Origin: Pseudomonas fluorescens
Lineage (GTDB): Bacteria > Pseudomonadota > Gammaproteobacteria > Pseudomonadales > Pseudomonadaceae
DNA length: 64,000 nucleotides
Reading direction: 5' to 3'
NCBI RefSeq assembly: GCF_002022275.1
Contig: NZ_MSDF01000018.1
Span: 1-64,000, forward strand
A program made the position numbers and the translations under genes. The notes under the pieces were generated by a model that saw nothing but the letters and a program-made list of their open reading frames with translations, ran no database searches and was not told the origin of the DNA. Positions 7,225-15,763 of the stretch are shown here, one piece after another; positions within the stretch are counted from its first letter, which is position 1; each line of letters begins with the position of its first letter.

Positions 7225-8223
7225 TCAGCCGCGCTTGGCACGATAAATGCGAAAACCATTGCCTTCGGCCTTGATTGCACACACGCCCAAGTGCTCTTCA
7301 ATTAACGGTTGGTATTTGAGGAAGCTGTTGGCAACCAAGCGAAGTTCGCCGCCTTTTGCCAAGTGTTTCGCCGCTTTTCGCAGCAAGTTCTCGGTGGCGA
7401 AATAATCGGTGTGCACCCCGACATGGAATGGCGGGTTGCTCAAAATCGCGTTCAAACCCATCGGCGCAGCGTCGATGCCATCACCGGTCAGCACCTCGGC
7501 TTCCAGGCTATTGGCAGCCAGGGTCAGGCGACTGCTGGCAGCGGCAAACGCATCCACGTCGAGCATCGTCACGGTGTTGTGCGGGTAGCGACGTTTGACC
7601 GCAGCGCCCAACACGCCTGCACCGCAACCGAAGTCCAGCAAGTGACCGCTCGGCAGCTTATCCAAATGTTCCAGCAGCAACTCGGTGCCGCGATCCAGGC
7701 GACCATGGCTGAACACGCCCGGCAAACTCACCACCTTGAGCGGGCCTTCTGCCAACGGCACTTCGAAGACCTGAGCCAGGCTCTCCAGCGCCACCGCTTG
7801 CGGGGCATTGGCCACCGTGACCTGCCACAGCTGGCAGTGCCGCGCGTTATCGAGCTTGCGCGGCTTGCCAAAGGGGATCATCTGCTTGGCGGCGCTTTCG
7901 ATACCGCCTTTTTTCTCGCCGACCAGAAACAGCTCGGCGCCGGGCAGGCGCGCGGCCACGGCGTTGAGCAGGTAGTCGGTGAGGTCCTTGGACTTGGGCA
8001 GAAAGATCACCGCCGCATCGAACGCGCGCTCGGGCACATTCACGCCGAACAGGCTGCGCTCGGGGAAGCGCGCATCCAGCGCAGCCTGGTCGCCGGCATG
8101 CCAGCTCCAGCCGTGGGCATTGGGCAGGCGGCCGAGCAAATCATCGGCGGGCAGGCCGACCAGCAGCACGTTGCCTTGAAAAAGTTCGGCCTGACGAAGC
8201 AGTACTTCACTGCGCGGATCCAT
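7225..8223 (-). CDS. rsmC: 16S rRNA guanine-1207 N2-methyltransferase
   Basis: The 332-residue protein has the two-part build of RsmC: a degenerate N-terminal methyltransferase-like domain (about 1-155) and a catalytic C-terminal SAM-binding domain. The catalytic part shows LLDFGCGAGVLGAAV (SAM-binding motif I) near residue 193 and ILSNPPFHVG (the NPPF motif for exocyclic-amine methylation) near residue 260. RsmC methylates G1207 of 16S rRNA in the 30S subunit. Length agrees with the family (about 330-345). The ATG at 8221-8223 is preceded by AAGGAGCAG, a strong ribosome binding site. Confidence 0.92.
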   Translation of the reverse strand: MDPRSEVLLRQAELFQGNVLLVGLPADDLLGRLPNAHGWSWHAGDQAALDARFPERSLFGVNVPERAFDAAVIFLPKSKDLTDYLLNAVAARLPGAELFLVGEKKGGIESAAKQMIPFGKPRKLDNARHCQLWQVTVANAPQAVALESLAQVFEVPLAEGPLKVVSLPGVFSHGRLDRGTELLLEHLDKLPSGHLLDFGCGAGVLGAAVKRRYPHNTVTMLDVDAFAAASSRLTLAANSLEAEVLTGDGIDAAPMGLNAILSNPPFHVGVHTDYFATENLLRKAAKHLAKGGELRLVANSFLKYQPLIEEHLGVCAIKAEGNGFRIYRAKRG

Positions 8224-8253
8224 GGTCTGCTCCTTGAAAAGGGGCGCAGTTTA

Positions 8254-9219
8254 TCAACTGACGACGCGCAGCGGGGCGCCGCTGAAAAAGCCCCGAGCGT
8301 TTTCGGCCAGTTGGCCGACGATGCGCTGACGCGCTTCGCGGCTGCCCCAGGCGTTGTGCGGCGTGACGATCAGGCGCGGAATGTCGCCGGCCAGCAGCGG
8401 GTTGCCATTTACCGGCGGTTCCACGCTCAGCACGTCGGTCGCCGCGCCGCCCAAGTGGCCGCTGCGCAATGCGTCCGCCAAGGCTTGCTCGTTGATCAAA
8501 CCACCGCGTGCGGTGTTGACGACAAACGCGCCGGGCTTGAGCAACGCCAGTTCACGAGCGCCGATAAAGTCGCGGGTATGCTCGTTGAGCGGGCAATGCA
8601 AGGTCAGTGCGTCGACCTGCGAGAGCAGTTCATCCAGCGGCACGCGGTCGGCGCGGGCAGGGCGCCCGGGAATTGCGCCGAGCAGCACGCGCATGCCAAA
8701 CGCTTCGGCCAGGCGCGCCACGGCGCCGCCCAGTTCGCCATGGCCGAGCAGGCCGAGGGTTTTGCCTTCCAGTTCGACAATCGGGTAATCCAGCAGGCAA
8801 AACTGTTTGGCCTGTTGCCATTTGCCCGCGTTGACATCCTGTTGATAGTCCTTCAACCGCGTCGCCAGATTGAGCAACAGCATGATCGTGTGCTGCGCCA
8901 CTGAAGGCGTGCCGTAACCGTGACAGTTGCTCACGCTGATGCCGTGGGCACGCGCGGCAGCGAGGTCGACGTTATTGGTGCCTGTGGCCGACACCAGAAT
9001 CAGCTTGAGTTCCGGGCAGGCCGCCAGGGTTTCAGTGTTGAGTGCAATCTTGTTGCTGATGACCACCTGAACGCCTTGCAGACGCTCGACCACATTCTGC
9101 GGCGTGGTATCTGAAAACAGCTCGAGTTCGCTGAAGCTGTTTCGCAGCTCGCTGAGGTCGAGGTCCCCCAGGTCCAGGGACGGGTGATCAAGGAAGACGG
9201 CGCGGCGATTGTTCATCAT
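8254..9219 (-). CDS. D-2-hydroxyacid dehydrogenase (NAD(P)-dependent)
   Basis: The 321-residue protein is a D-isomer-specific 2-hydroxyacid dehydrogenase. It has an NAD-binding GHGELGGAVA motif near residue 153 and the catalytic Arg (NTARGG), Glu (SVEPP) and His (TPHNAWGS) in the correct order. Members reduce glyoxylate, hydroxypyruvate or related 2-oxoacids; the exact substrate cannot be read from sequence. AAAGG lies 8 bases before the ATG at 9217-9219. It is divergent from the LysE-type exporter gene. Confidence 0.87.
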   Translation of the reverse strand: MMNNRRAVFLDHPSLDLGDLDLSELRNSFSELELFSDTTPQNVVERLQGVQVVISNKIALNTETLAACPELKLILVSATGTNNVDLAAARAHGISVSNCHGYGTPSVAQHTIMLLLNLATRLKDYQQDVNAGKWQQAKQFCLLDYPIVELEGKTLGLLGHGELGGAVARLAEAFGMRVLLGAIPGRPARADRVPLDELLSQVDALTLHCPLNEHTRDFIGARELALLKPGAFVVNTARGGLINEQALADALRSGHLGGAATDVLSVEPPVNGNPLLAGDIPRLIVTPHNAWGSREARQRIVGQLAENARGFFSGAPLRVVS

Positions 9220-9303
9220 CAACTGTACCTTTTGCGACAGGGTTCGAAGGCGTAATCTCCGGAGCCTATCAGATGAAATAATCAGTTACTTAATGGAGTG
9301 AGC

Positions 9304-9936
9304 ATGTACGCCGCCGAGTTTTTGACCGTAGCCTTGATTCACTTGTTGGCGGTGGCCAGCCCCGGCCCGGATTTCGCCGTGGTGGTGCGTGAAAGCGTGA
9401 CCCATGGCCGCCGCGCCGGGACCTGGACGGCGCTGGGCGTCGGCTCGGCGATTTTCCTGCACGTGGGGTATTCGCTGCTCGGGATCGGCTTGATCGTGTC
9501 CCAGTCCATCGTGCTGTTCAATGCGCTTAAATGGGCGGCAGCGGCGTACCTGCTGTACATCGGCTTCAAGGCCCTGCGCGCGCAGCCGGCCAAGCCTGCC
9601 AGTGAAGAAGACCTGCACCGTGAAGTCGGCGAGCGCACGGCGCGCGGCGCGTTCACCTCGGGCTTCGTGACCAATGGCTTGAACCCCAAGGCCACGCTGT
9701 TTTTCCTTTCGTTGTTCACCGTGGTGATCAACCCGCATACGCCACTGGCGATTCAGGCCGGTTATGGCGTGTACCTCGCGGTGGCAACGGCGTTGTGGTT
9801 CTGCCTGGTGGCGATGCTGTTCAGCCAGCAGCGCGTGCGCGCGGGGTTTGCGCGGATGGGGCATTGGTTTGACCGGACCATGGGCGCGGTGTTGATTGCG
9901 ATTGGCGTGAAGCTGGCCTTCACCAGCATGAAGTAG
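9304..9936 (+). CDS. LysE/RhtB-family amino-acid exporter
   Basis: This 210-residue hydrophobic protein has about six membrane segments and the family's N-terminal signature ASPGPDFAVVVRESVTHGRR. FVTNGLNPKATLFFLSLF in the middle is also characteristic. RhtB proteins export amino acids such as homoserine, threonine or lysine, or related metabolites. TGGAG at 9294-9298 fits the ATG at 9304; a GTG at 9298 overlaps that site and is less likely. Substrate unknown. The gene is divergent from a hydroxyacid dehydrogenase. Confidence 0.88.
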   Translation: MYAAEFLTVALIHLLAVASPGPDFAVVVRESVTHGRRAGTWTALGVGSAIFLHVGYSLLGIGLIVSQSIVLFNALKWAAAAYLLYIGFKALRAQPAKPASEEDLHREVGERTARGAFTSGFVTNGLNPKATLFFLSLFTVVINPHTPLAIQAGYGVYLAVATALWFCLVAMLFSQQRVRAGFARMGHWFDRTMGAVLIAIGVKLAFTSMK

Positions 9937-9946
9937 ACACAGTACA

Positions 9947-10080
9947 AATGTGGGAGCGGGCTTGCTGTGGCGAGGGAGCTTGCTCCCGCCCGATCGCGCA
10001 GCGGTCGCCGGCTTTTTTGGGGGCGCTTCGCACCCCAGCGCAAGCAAGCTCCCTCGCCACAGCAAGCCAGCTCCCACATT
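9947..10080. repeat. Nested REP doublets
   Basis: Outer arms AAATGTGGGAGCGGGCTTGC / GCAAGCCAGCTCCCACATT enclose a second doublet, TGTGGCGAGGGAGCTTGC / GCAAGCTCCCTCGCCACA, of a different REP subtype. The outer arms are not perfect partners: the left contains GCGGG and the right is the GCTGG version. Confidence 0.92.
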
Positions 10081-10225
10081 GGATCTCCATCGGGGCTGAG
10101 TACTGGCGCAAAGCTAGCATTCATTGGCCGCGACAAATCATTCCTTTGGCTGATTTGGCTGACACATAAGGTCTCTACAGTGCAGGTCTTCAAGCCAAGA
10201 CCGTGCAGTCAGATAAGGGATTCGT

Positions 10226-11908
10226 ATGTTGCAGACCCGTATTATTCCGCCCGCCGAAGGCGCGTACAGATACCCGCTGTTGATCAAACGCCTGTTGATG
10301 TCCGGGACCCGTTACGAGAAAACCCGGGAAATCGTCTACCGCGACAAGCTGCGTTACACCTACCCGACCCTGATCGAGCGCGTTGCGCGCCTGGCCAATG
10401 TATTGACCGAAGCCGGGGTCAAAGCCGGTGACACGGTGGCCGTGATGGATTGGGACAGCCACCGTTACCTGGAATGCATGTTTGCCATCCCGATGATCGG
10501 CGCGGTCATCCACACCATCAACGTGCGCCTGTCTCCGGAACAAATCCTCTACACCATGAACCACGCCGAGGACCGCTTTGTGCTGGTCAACAGCGAGTTC
10601 GTGGGGCTTTATCAGGCCATCGCCGGGCACCTGACCACGGTCGACAAGACGCTGTTGCTGACCGACGGCGAATCCAAGACCGCCGAGCTGCCGGGTCTGG
10701 TCGGCGAGTACGAAACATTACTGGCGGCCGCCAGCCCCAAGTACGACTTCCAGGACTTCGACGAAAACTCCGTCGCCACCACCTTCTACACCACCGGCAC
10801 CACCGGCAACCCCAAGGGCGTGTACTTCACCCATCGCCAGCTGGTGCTGCACACCATCGGCGTGGCGACGATCATGGGCAGTGTCGACAGCGTGCGCCTG
10901 CTGGGCACCAACGACGTGTACATGCCGATCACGCCGATGTTCCACGTGCACGCCTGGGGCCTGCCGTACGTGGCGACCATGCTTGGCCTGAAACAGGTCT
11001 ACCCCGGCCGTTACGACCCGGAATACCTGGTGGAGCTGTGGCGCAAGGAAAAGGTCACCTTCTCGCACTGCGTACCGACCATCCTGCAAATGGTGCTCAA
11101 CGCCAAAGCCGCGCAGGGCGTGGATTTCGGCGGTTGGAAAATCGTCATCGGCGGCAGCGCGCTCAATCGCACGCTGTATGAAGCGTCCAAGGCGCGCGGG
11201 ATTCAGCTGACCGCTGCGTACGGCATGTCCGAGACCGGGCCGTTGGTATCGTGTGCCCATCTCAATGAAGAATTGATGGCCGGCAGCGAAGACGAGCGCA
11301 CCACATATCGCATCAAGGCTGGCGTGCCCGGGCCGTTGGTGGAAGCGGCGATTATCGACGGTGACGGCAACTTCCTGCCCGCCGACGGAGAGTCTCAGGG
11401 TGAGCTGGTGCTGCGCGCGCCATGGCTGACTGAAGGCTATTACAACGAGCCGCAGAAGGGCGCTGAGCTGTGGGAAGGCGGCTGGATGCACACCGGCGAC
11501 GTGGCCACGCTGGACGCTTTCGGTGTGATCGATATTCGCGACCGCATCAAGGACGTGATCAAGACCGGCGGCGAGTGGATCTCGTCCCTGGCGTTGGAAG
11601 ACCTGGTCAGCCGTCACCCGGCGGTACGCGAAGTAGCGGTGGTGGGCATCGCCGACCCGCAGTGGGGCGAGCGCCCGTTTGCGTTGCTGGTGGTCCATGA
11701 TGGCCATGTGATAGGTGCCCGCGAGCTCAAGGAACACCTCAAGCCCTTCGTTGAATTGGGCCATTTGAGCAAGTGGGCGATCCCCAGCCAGATCGCCGTT
11801 GTTACTGAAATTCCCAAGACCAGCGTCGGCAAGCTCGACAAAAAACGTATCCGCGTTGACATCATTGAATGGCAAGCCAACAACAGCACCTTCCTGTCTA
11901 CTCTCTGA
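10226..11908 (+). CDS. Medium/long-chain fatty-acid--CoA ligase (AlkK-like)
   Basis: The 560-residue protein belongs to the ANL adenylate-forming superfamily. It shows the ATP-binding loop FYTTGTTGNPKGVYFTHR near residue 190, the acyl-pocket/adenylate motif AAYGMSETGP near residue 333, WMHTGDVATLD near 430, the hinge region RIKDVIKTGGEWIS near 440, and the C-terminal catalytic lysine in SVGKLDKK near 536. It activates fatty acids to acyl-CoA. The nearest relatives I recall are AlkK-type medium-chain ligases. AAGGG precedes the ATG. Its position next to the DUF1302/DUF1329/LuxR genes suggests use of exogenous lipids. Confidence 0.88.
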   Translation: MLQTRIIPPAEGAYRYPLLIKRLLMSGTRYEKTREIVYRDKLRYTYPTLIERVARLANVLTEAGVKAGDTVAVMDWDSHRYLECMFAIPMIGAVIHTINVRLSPEQILYTMNHAEDRFVLVNSEFVGLYQAIAGHLTTVDKTLLLTDGESKTAELPGLVGEYETLLAAASPKYDFQDFDENSVATTFYTTGTTGNPKGVYFTHRQLVLHTIGVATIMGSVDSVRLLGTNDVYMPITPMFHVHAWGLPYVATMLGLKQVYPGRYDPEYLVELWRKEKVTFSHCVPTILQMVLNAKAAQGVDFGGWKIVIGGSALNRTLYEASKARGIQLTAAYGMSETGPLVSCAHLNEELMAGSEDERTTYRIKAGVPGPLVEAAIIDGDGNFLPADGESQGELVLRAPWLTEGYYNEPQKGAELWEGGWMHTGDVATLDAFGVIDIRDRIKDVIKTGGEWISSLALEDLVSRHPAVREVAVVGIADPQWGERPFALLVVHDGHVIGARELKEHLKPFVELGHLSKWAIPSQIAVVTEIPKTSVGKLDKKRIRVDIIEWQANNSTFLSTL

Positions 11909-12038
11909 AACCTCAAAGCGTGCCCTTTTGGGCACGCACTGCTCTATCTCGTGCCTTCACTTGTGATTTCCGGATTTTCAGCCATCCTTCCCGCGTCGAC
12001 TGTCGTCGACGTGGCGAAAGGACTGTGGCAGACGGGTT

Positions 12039-12054
12039 GGTGATACAAATCACA
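12039..12054 (+). promoter_or_regulatory. Candidate CRP/Vfr-type binding site
   Basis: GGTGA-TACAAA-TCACA matches 9 of the 10 conserved half-site bases of the CRP consensus TGTGA-N6-TCACA. It lies about 185 bases before the DUF1302 gene in a 331-base intergenic region (11909-12239) that holds no gene. A TATAGT at 12090-12095 could be a -10 element, but no good -35 is seen. Confidence 0.45.
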
Positions 12055-12239
12055 CTTTAGAGGGATCAAGCGATACCCCCTGCTGGCTATAGTCCCACCC
12101 AGAGTTTTTCATGGATGTTGCGTTTCGGGGCATGGGGCCCCGGTTGCGAGGCGGCATTGGAATCGTTGTATTCCGGCCGTTACAGGCATCCAGAGAAACA
12201 ACTCACTGCCATAACAATAATGCACATGGAGTAGCGTCG

Positions 12240-14099
12240 ATGACCTCAGTAAATCAGTTCTGGCGCCGGGCAAGACTGCCTTTGGCCGTCAGTCTCGCTT
12301 CTACGCTCGCCGGGCCCGCATTCGGCGTCAGTTTCAATATCGGTGAAATCGAAGGCAGCTTTGACTCCTCCCTGTCGGTGGGGTCCAGTTGGTCGACTGC
12401 CGGTCGAAACAAAGACCTGATCGGTGCCAACAACGGAGGCAGGGGCCTGTCCCAGACCTCCGATGACGGTCACCTGAACTTCGACAAGGGCGATTCCTTT
12501 TCGAAGATCTTCAAGGGTATCCATGACCTTGAGTTGAAATACGGCGACACCGGCATCTTTGTGCGTGGCAAATACTGGTACGACTTCGCGCTGCAAAACG
12601 AAGACCTGGACTTCAAGAACGTCAGCAATGACAACCGCAAAGAGGGCGCCAAGTCCTCCGGCGGGCAGATTCTCGACGCCTTCATCTACCACAACTACAC
12701 CATCGCGGATCAGCCGGGTAACGTGCGGTTCGGCAAGCAGGTAGTGAGCTGGGGTGAAAGTACCTTCATTGGCGGCGGCATCAACTCGATCAACCCGATC
12801 GACGTGTCCGCGTTCCGTCGTCCGGGCGCCGAGATCAAGGAAGGCCTGATTCCGGTCAACATGTTCTACGTGTCGCAAACCCTGACCGACAACCTCTCCG
12901 CCGAGGCGTTCTATCAGCTGGAGTGGGACCAGACCGTTGTGGATAACTGCGGTACGTTCTTCTCCCAGCCGGATGTGATTGCAGACGGTTGCGGCGATAA
13001 CCTGCGCGTGTTGAACAAGCGTTCCACGATTCCCGGTGCGGCCTTGCCAACTCTTAACGCCCTGGGCGTGGATATAAACAACGAAGGCGTACTTGTGCGT
13101 CGTGGCGGCGACCGTGATGCACGGGACAGCGGCCAGTTCGGCGTTGCCATGCACTACAACTTCGAACCGCTGGATACTGAATTCGGCGCCTACTTCATGA
13201 ACTACCACAGCCGCGCACCGATTTTCAGTGCGACCGGTGCGCCCGCCTCGGCGTACACACGTCCGCTGGGGCCGCTGGGAGCGTTGCGTCCGTTGATCGT
13301 GGCGGGCAGCTCGCGGTACTTCGTCGAATACCCTGAAGACATCCGCCTGTACGGTTTGAGCTTCTCTACCACGTTGCCTACCGGCACCGCGTGGAGTGGC
13401 GAGCTGAGCTATCGCCCGAATGCGCCGGTGCAATTGAGCACCACGGACATTCTGTATGCGGGTGTGACGCCGATTCCGGGCTTTGGTAACGCATCGGTGC
13501 TCAAGGGCACACCGGGCCAGGACCTGCACGGCTATAACCGTAAGGAAGTGACCCAATTCCAGACCACGTTCACGCACTTCTTCGACCAGGTGATGGGCGC
13601 TACCCGCCTGACCACCGTGGGTGAAATCGGCGTGACCCACGTGGGTGGCCTCGAGAGTAAAAACACCGCACGTTATGGCCGCGATCCGGTCTTCGGTCCC
13701 GGCACACTGCCTGGCGGTTTCTGCAACGCACTCAACAACTCCACCGCCACCGGCGCGGGCTTGCCGAACGCTGCTGGCCTGAACACCAATTGCAACAATG
13801 ACGGCTACACGACGGCGACATCCTGGGGCTACCGCGCCCGGGCCATCTGGGAATACCCGGATGTGTTTGCCGGTGTGAACCTCAAGCCTAGCGTGGCCTG
13901 GTCCCACGACGTCAAAGGTTACTCGCCAGGCCCTGGCGCCAACTTTGAAGAAGGTCGCAAGGCCGTCAGCCTGGGTGTGGATGCCGAGTACCAGAACACC
14001 TACACCGTCGGCCTGAACTACACGAACTTCTTTGGTGGCAAGTTCAGCACCGTGGATGACCGTGACTTCATTGCCTTGAGCGCTGGCGTGAACTTCTAA
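12240..14099 (+). CDS. DUF1302 outer-membrane beta-barrel-like protein
   Basis: The 619-residue product has a signal peptide of about 29 residues (ending GPAFG) and then alternating, aromatic-rich beta-strand sequence that ends in a C-terminal Phe (ALSAGVNF), typical of outer-membrane barrels. The start FNIGEIEGSFDSSLSVGSSW and GKQVVSWGESTFIGGGIN are hallmarks of DUF1302. GGAG lies 8 bases before the ATG at 12240; an open frame reaching upstream to 12111 lacks a signal peptide. DUF1302 and DUF1329 genes commonly occur as neighbours in lipid- or steroid-related loci. The exact function is not established. Confidence 0.86.
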   Translation: MTSVNQFWRRARLPLAVSLASTLAGPAFGVSFNIGEIEGSFDSSLSVGSSWSTAGRNKDLIGANNGGRGLSQTSDDGHLNFDKGDSFSKIFKGIHDLELKYGDTGIFVRGKYWYDFALQNEDLDFKNVSNDNRKEGAKSSGGQILDAFIYHNYTIADQPGNVRFGKQVVSWGESTFIGGGINSINPIDVSAFRRPGAEIKEGLIPVNMFYVSQTLTDNLSAEAFYQLEWDQTVVDNCGTFFSQPDVIADGCGDNLRVLNKRSTIPGAALPTLNALGVDINNEGVLVRRGGDRDARDSGQFGVAMHYNFEPLDTEFGAYFMNYHSRAPIFSATGAPASAYTRPLGPLGALRPLIVAGSSRYFVEYPEDIRLYGLSFSTTLPTGTAWSGELSYRPNAPVQLSTTDILYAGVTPIPGFGNASVLKGTPGQDLHGYNRKEVTQFQTTFTHFFDQVMGATRLTTVGEIGVTHVGGLESKNTARYGRDPVFGPGTLPGGFCNALNNSTATGAGLPNAAGLNTNCNNDGYTTATSWGYRARAIWEYPDVFAGVNLKPSVAWSHDVKGYSPGPGANFEEGRKAVSLGVDAEYQNTYTVGLNYTNFFGGKFSTVDDRDFIALSAGVNF

Positions 14100-14142
14100 G
14101 ACTGTCTTTTTCAGATGCATGCATTTCAGGAAGAACCAGAAC

Positions 14143-15507
14143 ATGAAAATAACTAAAAGTCTGTTGCATGTGGGTGTGCTCGGGCTGTCGATCCTGGCGA
14201 GCAACGTCATGGCGGCAGTCTCGGCGGATGAAGCCGCCAAGCTGGGTACGACCCTGACGCCGATGGGCGCTGAAATGGCCGGTAACGCGGCAGGTACCAT
14301 CCCGAAATGGTCACCACTGCCTACTAACGCCGGCGCCGTGGATGCCCGTGGTTTCCTCGCCAACCCTTACGCAAGCGAGCAACCGCAGTTCACCATCACT
14401 GCGCAGAACGTCGAGCAGTACAAAGACAAGCTGGCGCCGGGTCAGTACGCGATGTTCAAGCGTTACCCGGATACCTTCAAAATGCCGGTCTACCCGAGCC
14501 ATCGCGGCGCAACTGTGCCGGCAGATGTGTTTGCCGCCATCAAGAAGAACGCCACCACCACCAACTTGGTGTCGGGCGGCAACGGCCTGGAAAACTTTGA
14601 AACCGCCGTGCCGTTCCCGATTCCGAAAACCGGCGTGGAAGTGATCTGGAACCACATCACCCGTTATCGCGGTGGCAGCGTGACCCGTCTGGTGACCCAG
14701 GCCACGCCGCAAACCAACGGCTCGTTCAGCCTGGTGTACTTCAAAGACCAGTTCGTGTTCCGCGACAAGATGAAGGACTTCGACCCGAAAAACCCGGGCA
14801 ACGTGCTGTTCTACTTCAAGCAGCAAGTAACCGCGCCAGCCCGTCTGGCCGGTGGTGTGCTGCTGGTACACGAAACCCTGGACCAGGTTAAAGAGCCGCG
14901 TTCGGCGTGGGTCTACAACGCCGGCCAGCGCCGTGTGCGCCGGGCGCCGCAAGTGTCCTATGACGGCCCGGGTACCGCCGCCGATGGCCTGCGTACCTCC
15001 GACAACCTCGACATGTACAACGGTGCGCCGGACCGCTACGACTGGAAGCTGGAAGGCAAAAAAGAAATCTACATCGCCTCCAACAGCTACAAGGTCGACG
15101 ACCCGAAGCTCAAGTACGCCGACATCATCAAGGCCGGCCACATCAACCAGGACCTCGCACGTTATGAGTTGCGTCGCGTCTGGCACGTGGTGGCGACCCT
15201 GAAGGAAGGCCAGCGCCACATCTACGCCAAGCGTGACTTCTTCATTGACGAAGACACCTGGCAAGCGGCCGTGATCGACCACTACGACGGTCGTGGCCAA
15301 CTGTGGCGCGTCGCCGAGGCCCACGCCGAGAACTACTACGACAAACAAGTGCCGTGGTACGCCCTCGAAACCCTCTACGACCTGCAGTCCGGCCGCTACC
15401 TGGCACTGGGCATGAAGAACGAAGAGAAGCAGGCGTATGACTTCGGCTTCACCGCCACCACCGCCGACTTCTCGCCTGCGGCCTTGCGTCAGGATGGTGT
15501 TCGCTAA
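14143..15507 (+). CDS. DUF1329 exported protein
   Basis: This 454-residue protein has a cleavable signal peptide (MKITKSLLHVGVLGLSILAS to about residue 24, AxA site at VMA) and the DUF1329 domain over nearly the whole mature part. Typical segments are WVYNAGQRRVRRAP, the DRYDWKLEGKKEIYIASN region, and RHIYAKRDFFIDEDTW. The family resembles LolA/LolB-like lipid-binding folds, so the product may ferry hydrophobic compounds in the periplasm together with the DUF1302 barrel; that is inference. The start is the ATG at 14143 after AGGAAG; it lies 43 bases after the DUF1302 stop, so the pair is probably one operon. Confidence 0.86.
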   Translation: MKITKSLLHVGVLGLSILASNVMAAVSADEAAKLGTTLTPMGAEMAGNAAGTIPKWSPLPTNAGAVDARGFLANPYASEQPQFTITAQNVEQYKDKLAPGQYAMFKRYPDTFKMPVYPSHRGATVPADVFAAIKKNATTTNLVSGGNGLENFETAVPFPIPKTGVEVIWNHITRYRGGSVTRLVTQATPQTNGSFSLVYFKDQFVFRDKMKDFDPKNPGNVLFYFKQQVTAPARLAGGVLLVHETLDQVKEPRSAWVYNAGQRRVRRAPQVSYDGPGTAADGLRTSDNLDMYNGAPDRYDWKLEGKKEIYIASNSYKVDDPKLKYADIIKAGHINQDLARYELRRVWHVVATLKEGQRHIYAKRDFFIDEDTWQAAVIDHYDGRGQLWRVAEAHAENYYDKQVPWYALETLYDLQSGRYLALGMKNEEKQAYDFGFTATTADFSPAALRQDGVR

Positions 15508-15525
15508 GCTTTACGCATAAACCCC

Positions 15526-15647
15526 ATGTGGGAGGCGGTCAGTGTGGGAGCTGGCTTGCCTGCGATAGCCTCACCTCGGTATGTCTGACAGACCGAGGTG
15601 ACAGCATCGCGGGCAAGCCCGGCTCCCACACGGGCAACCTCCCACAT
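15526..15647. repeat. REP doublet with an additional outer inverted repeat
   Basis: Outer arms ATGTGGGAGG (15526-15535) and CCTCCCACAT (15638-15647) enclose a REP doublet (15543-15565 with 15606-15629) whose left arm is GCTGGCTTGCCTGCG and right arm is the complement of GCCGGGCTTGCCCGCG. An innermost CACCTCGGT/ACCGAGGTG palindrome fills the loop. A T-run follows the outer arm, so it may terminate the DUF1302-DUF1329 transcript. Confidence 0.9.
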
Positions 15648-15763
15648 TTTTTGTCGCAGTTCTTTTTCAGGCAAATGTTGCAAAGATCTACAATCCCGCC
15701 GCTTTTACCGCTAGTCTGCGGACATCTGCAATGCCGACAATAGCCTTCTACAAGAGCCCGGCG

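Noticed and set aside
7309..8904. A 531-codon plus-strand frame antisense to rsmC and the hydroxyacid dehydrogenase
   Set aside because: It spans two genuine minus-strand genes and has low-complexity Gln/Ala/His-rich sequence.
12246..14363. A 705-codon minus-strand open frame antisense to the DUF1302 gene
   Set aside because: Composition is that of an antisense shadow; the plus-strand gene has a signal peptide, ribosome binding site and family motifs.
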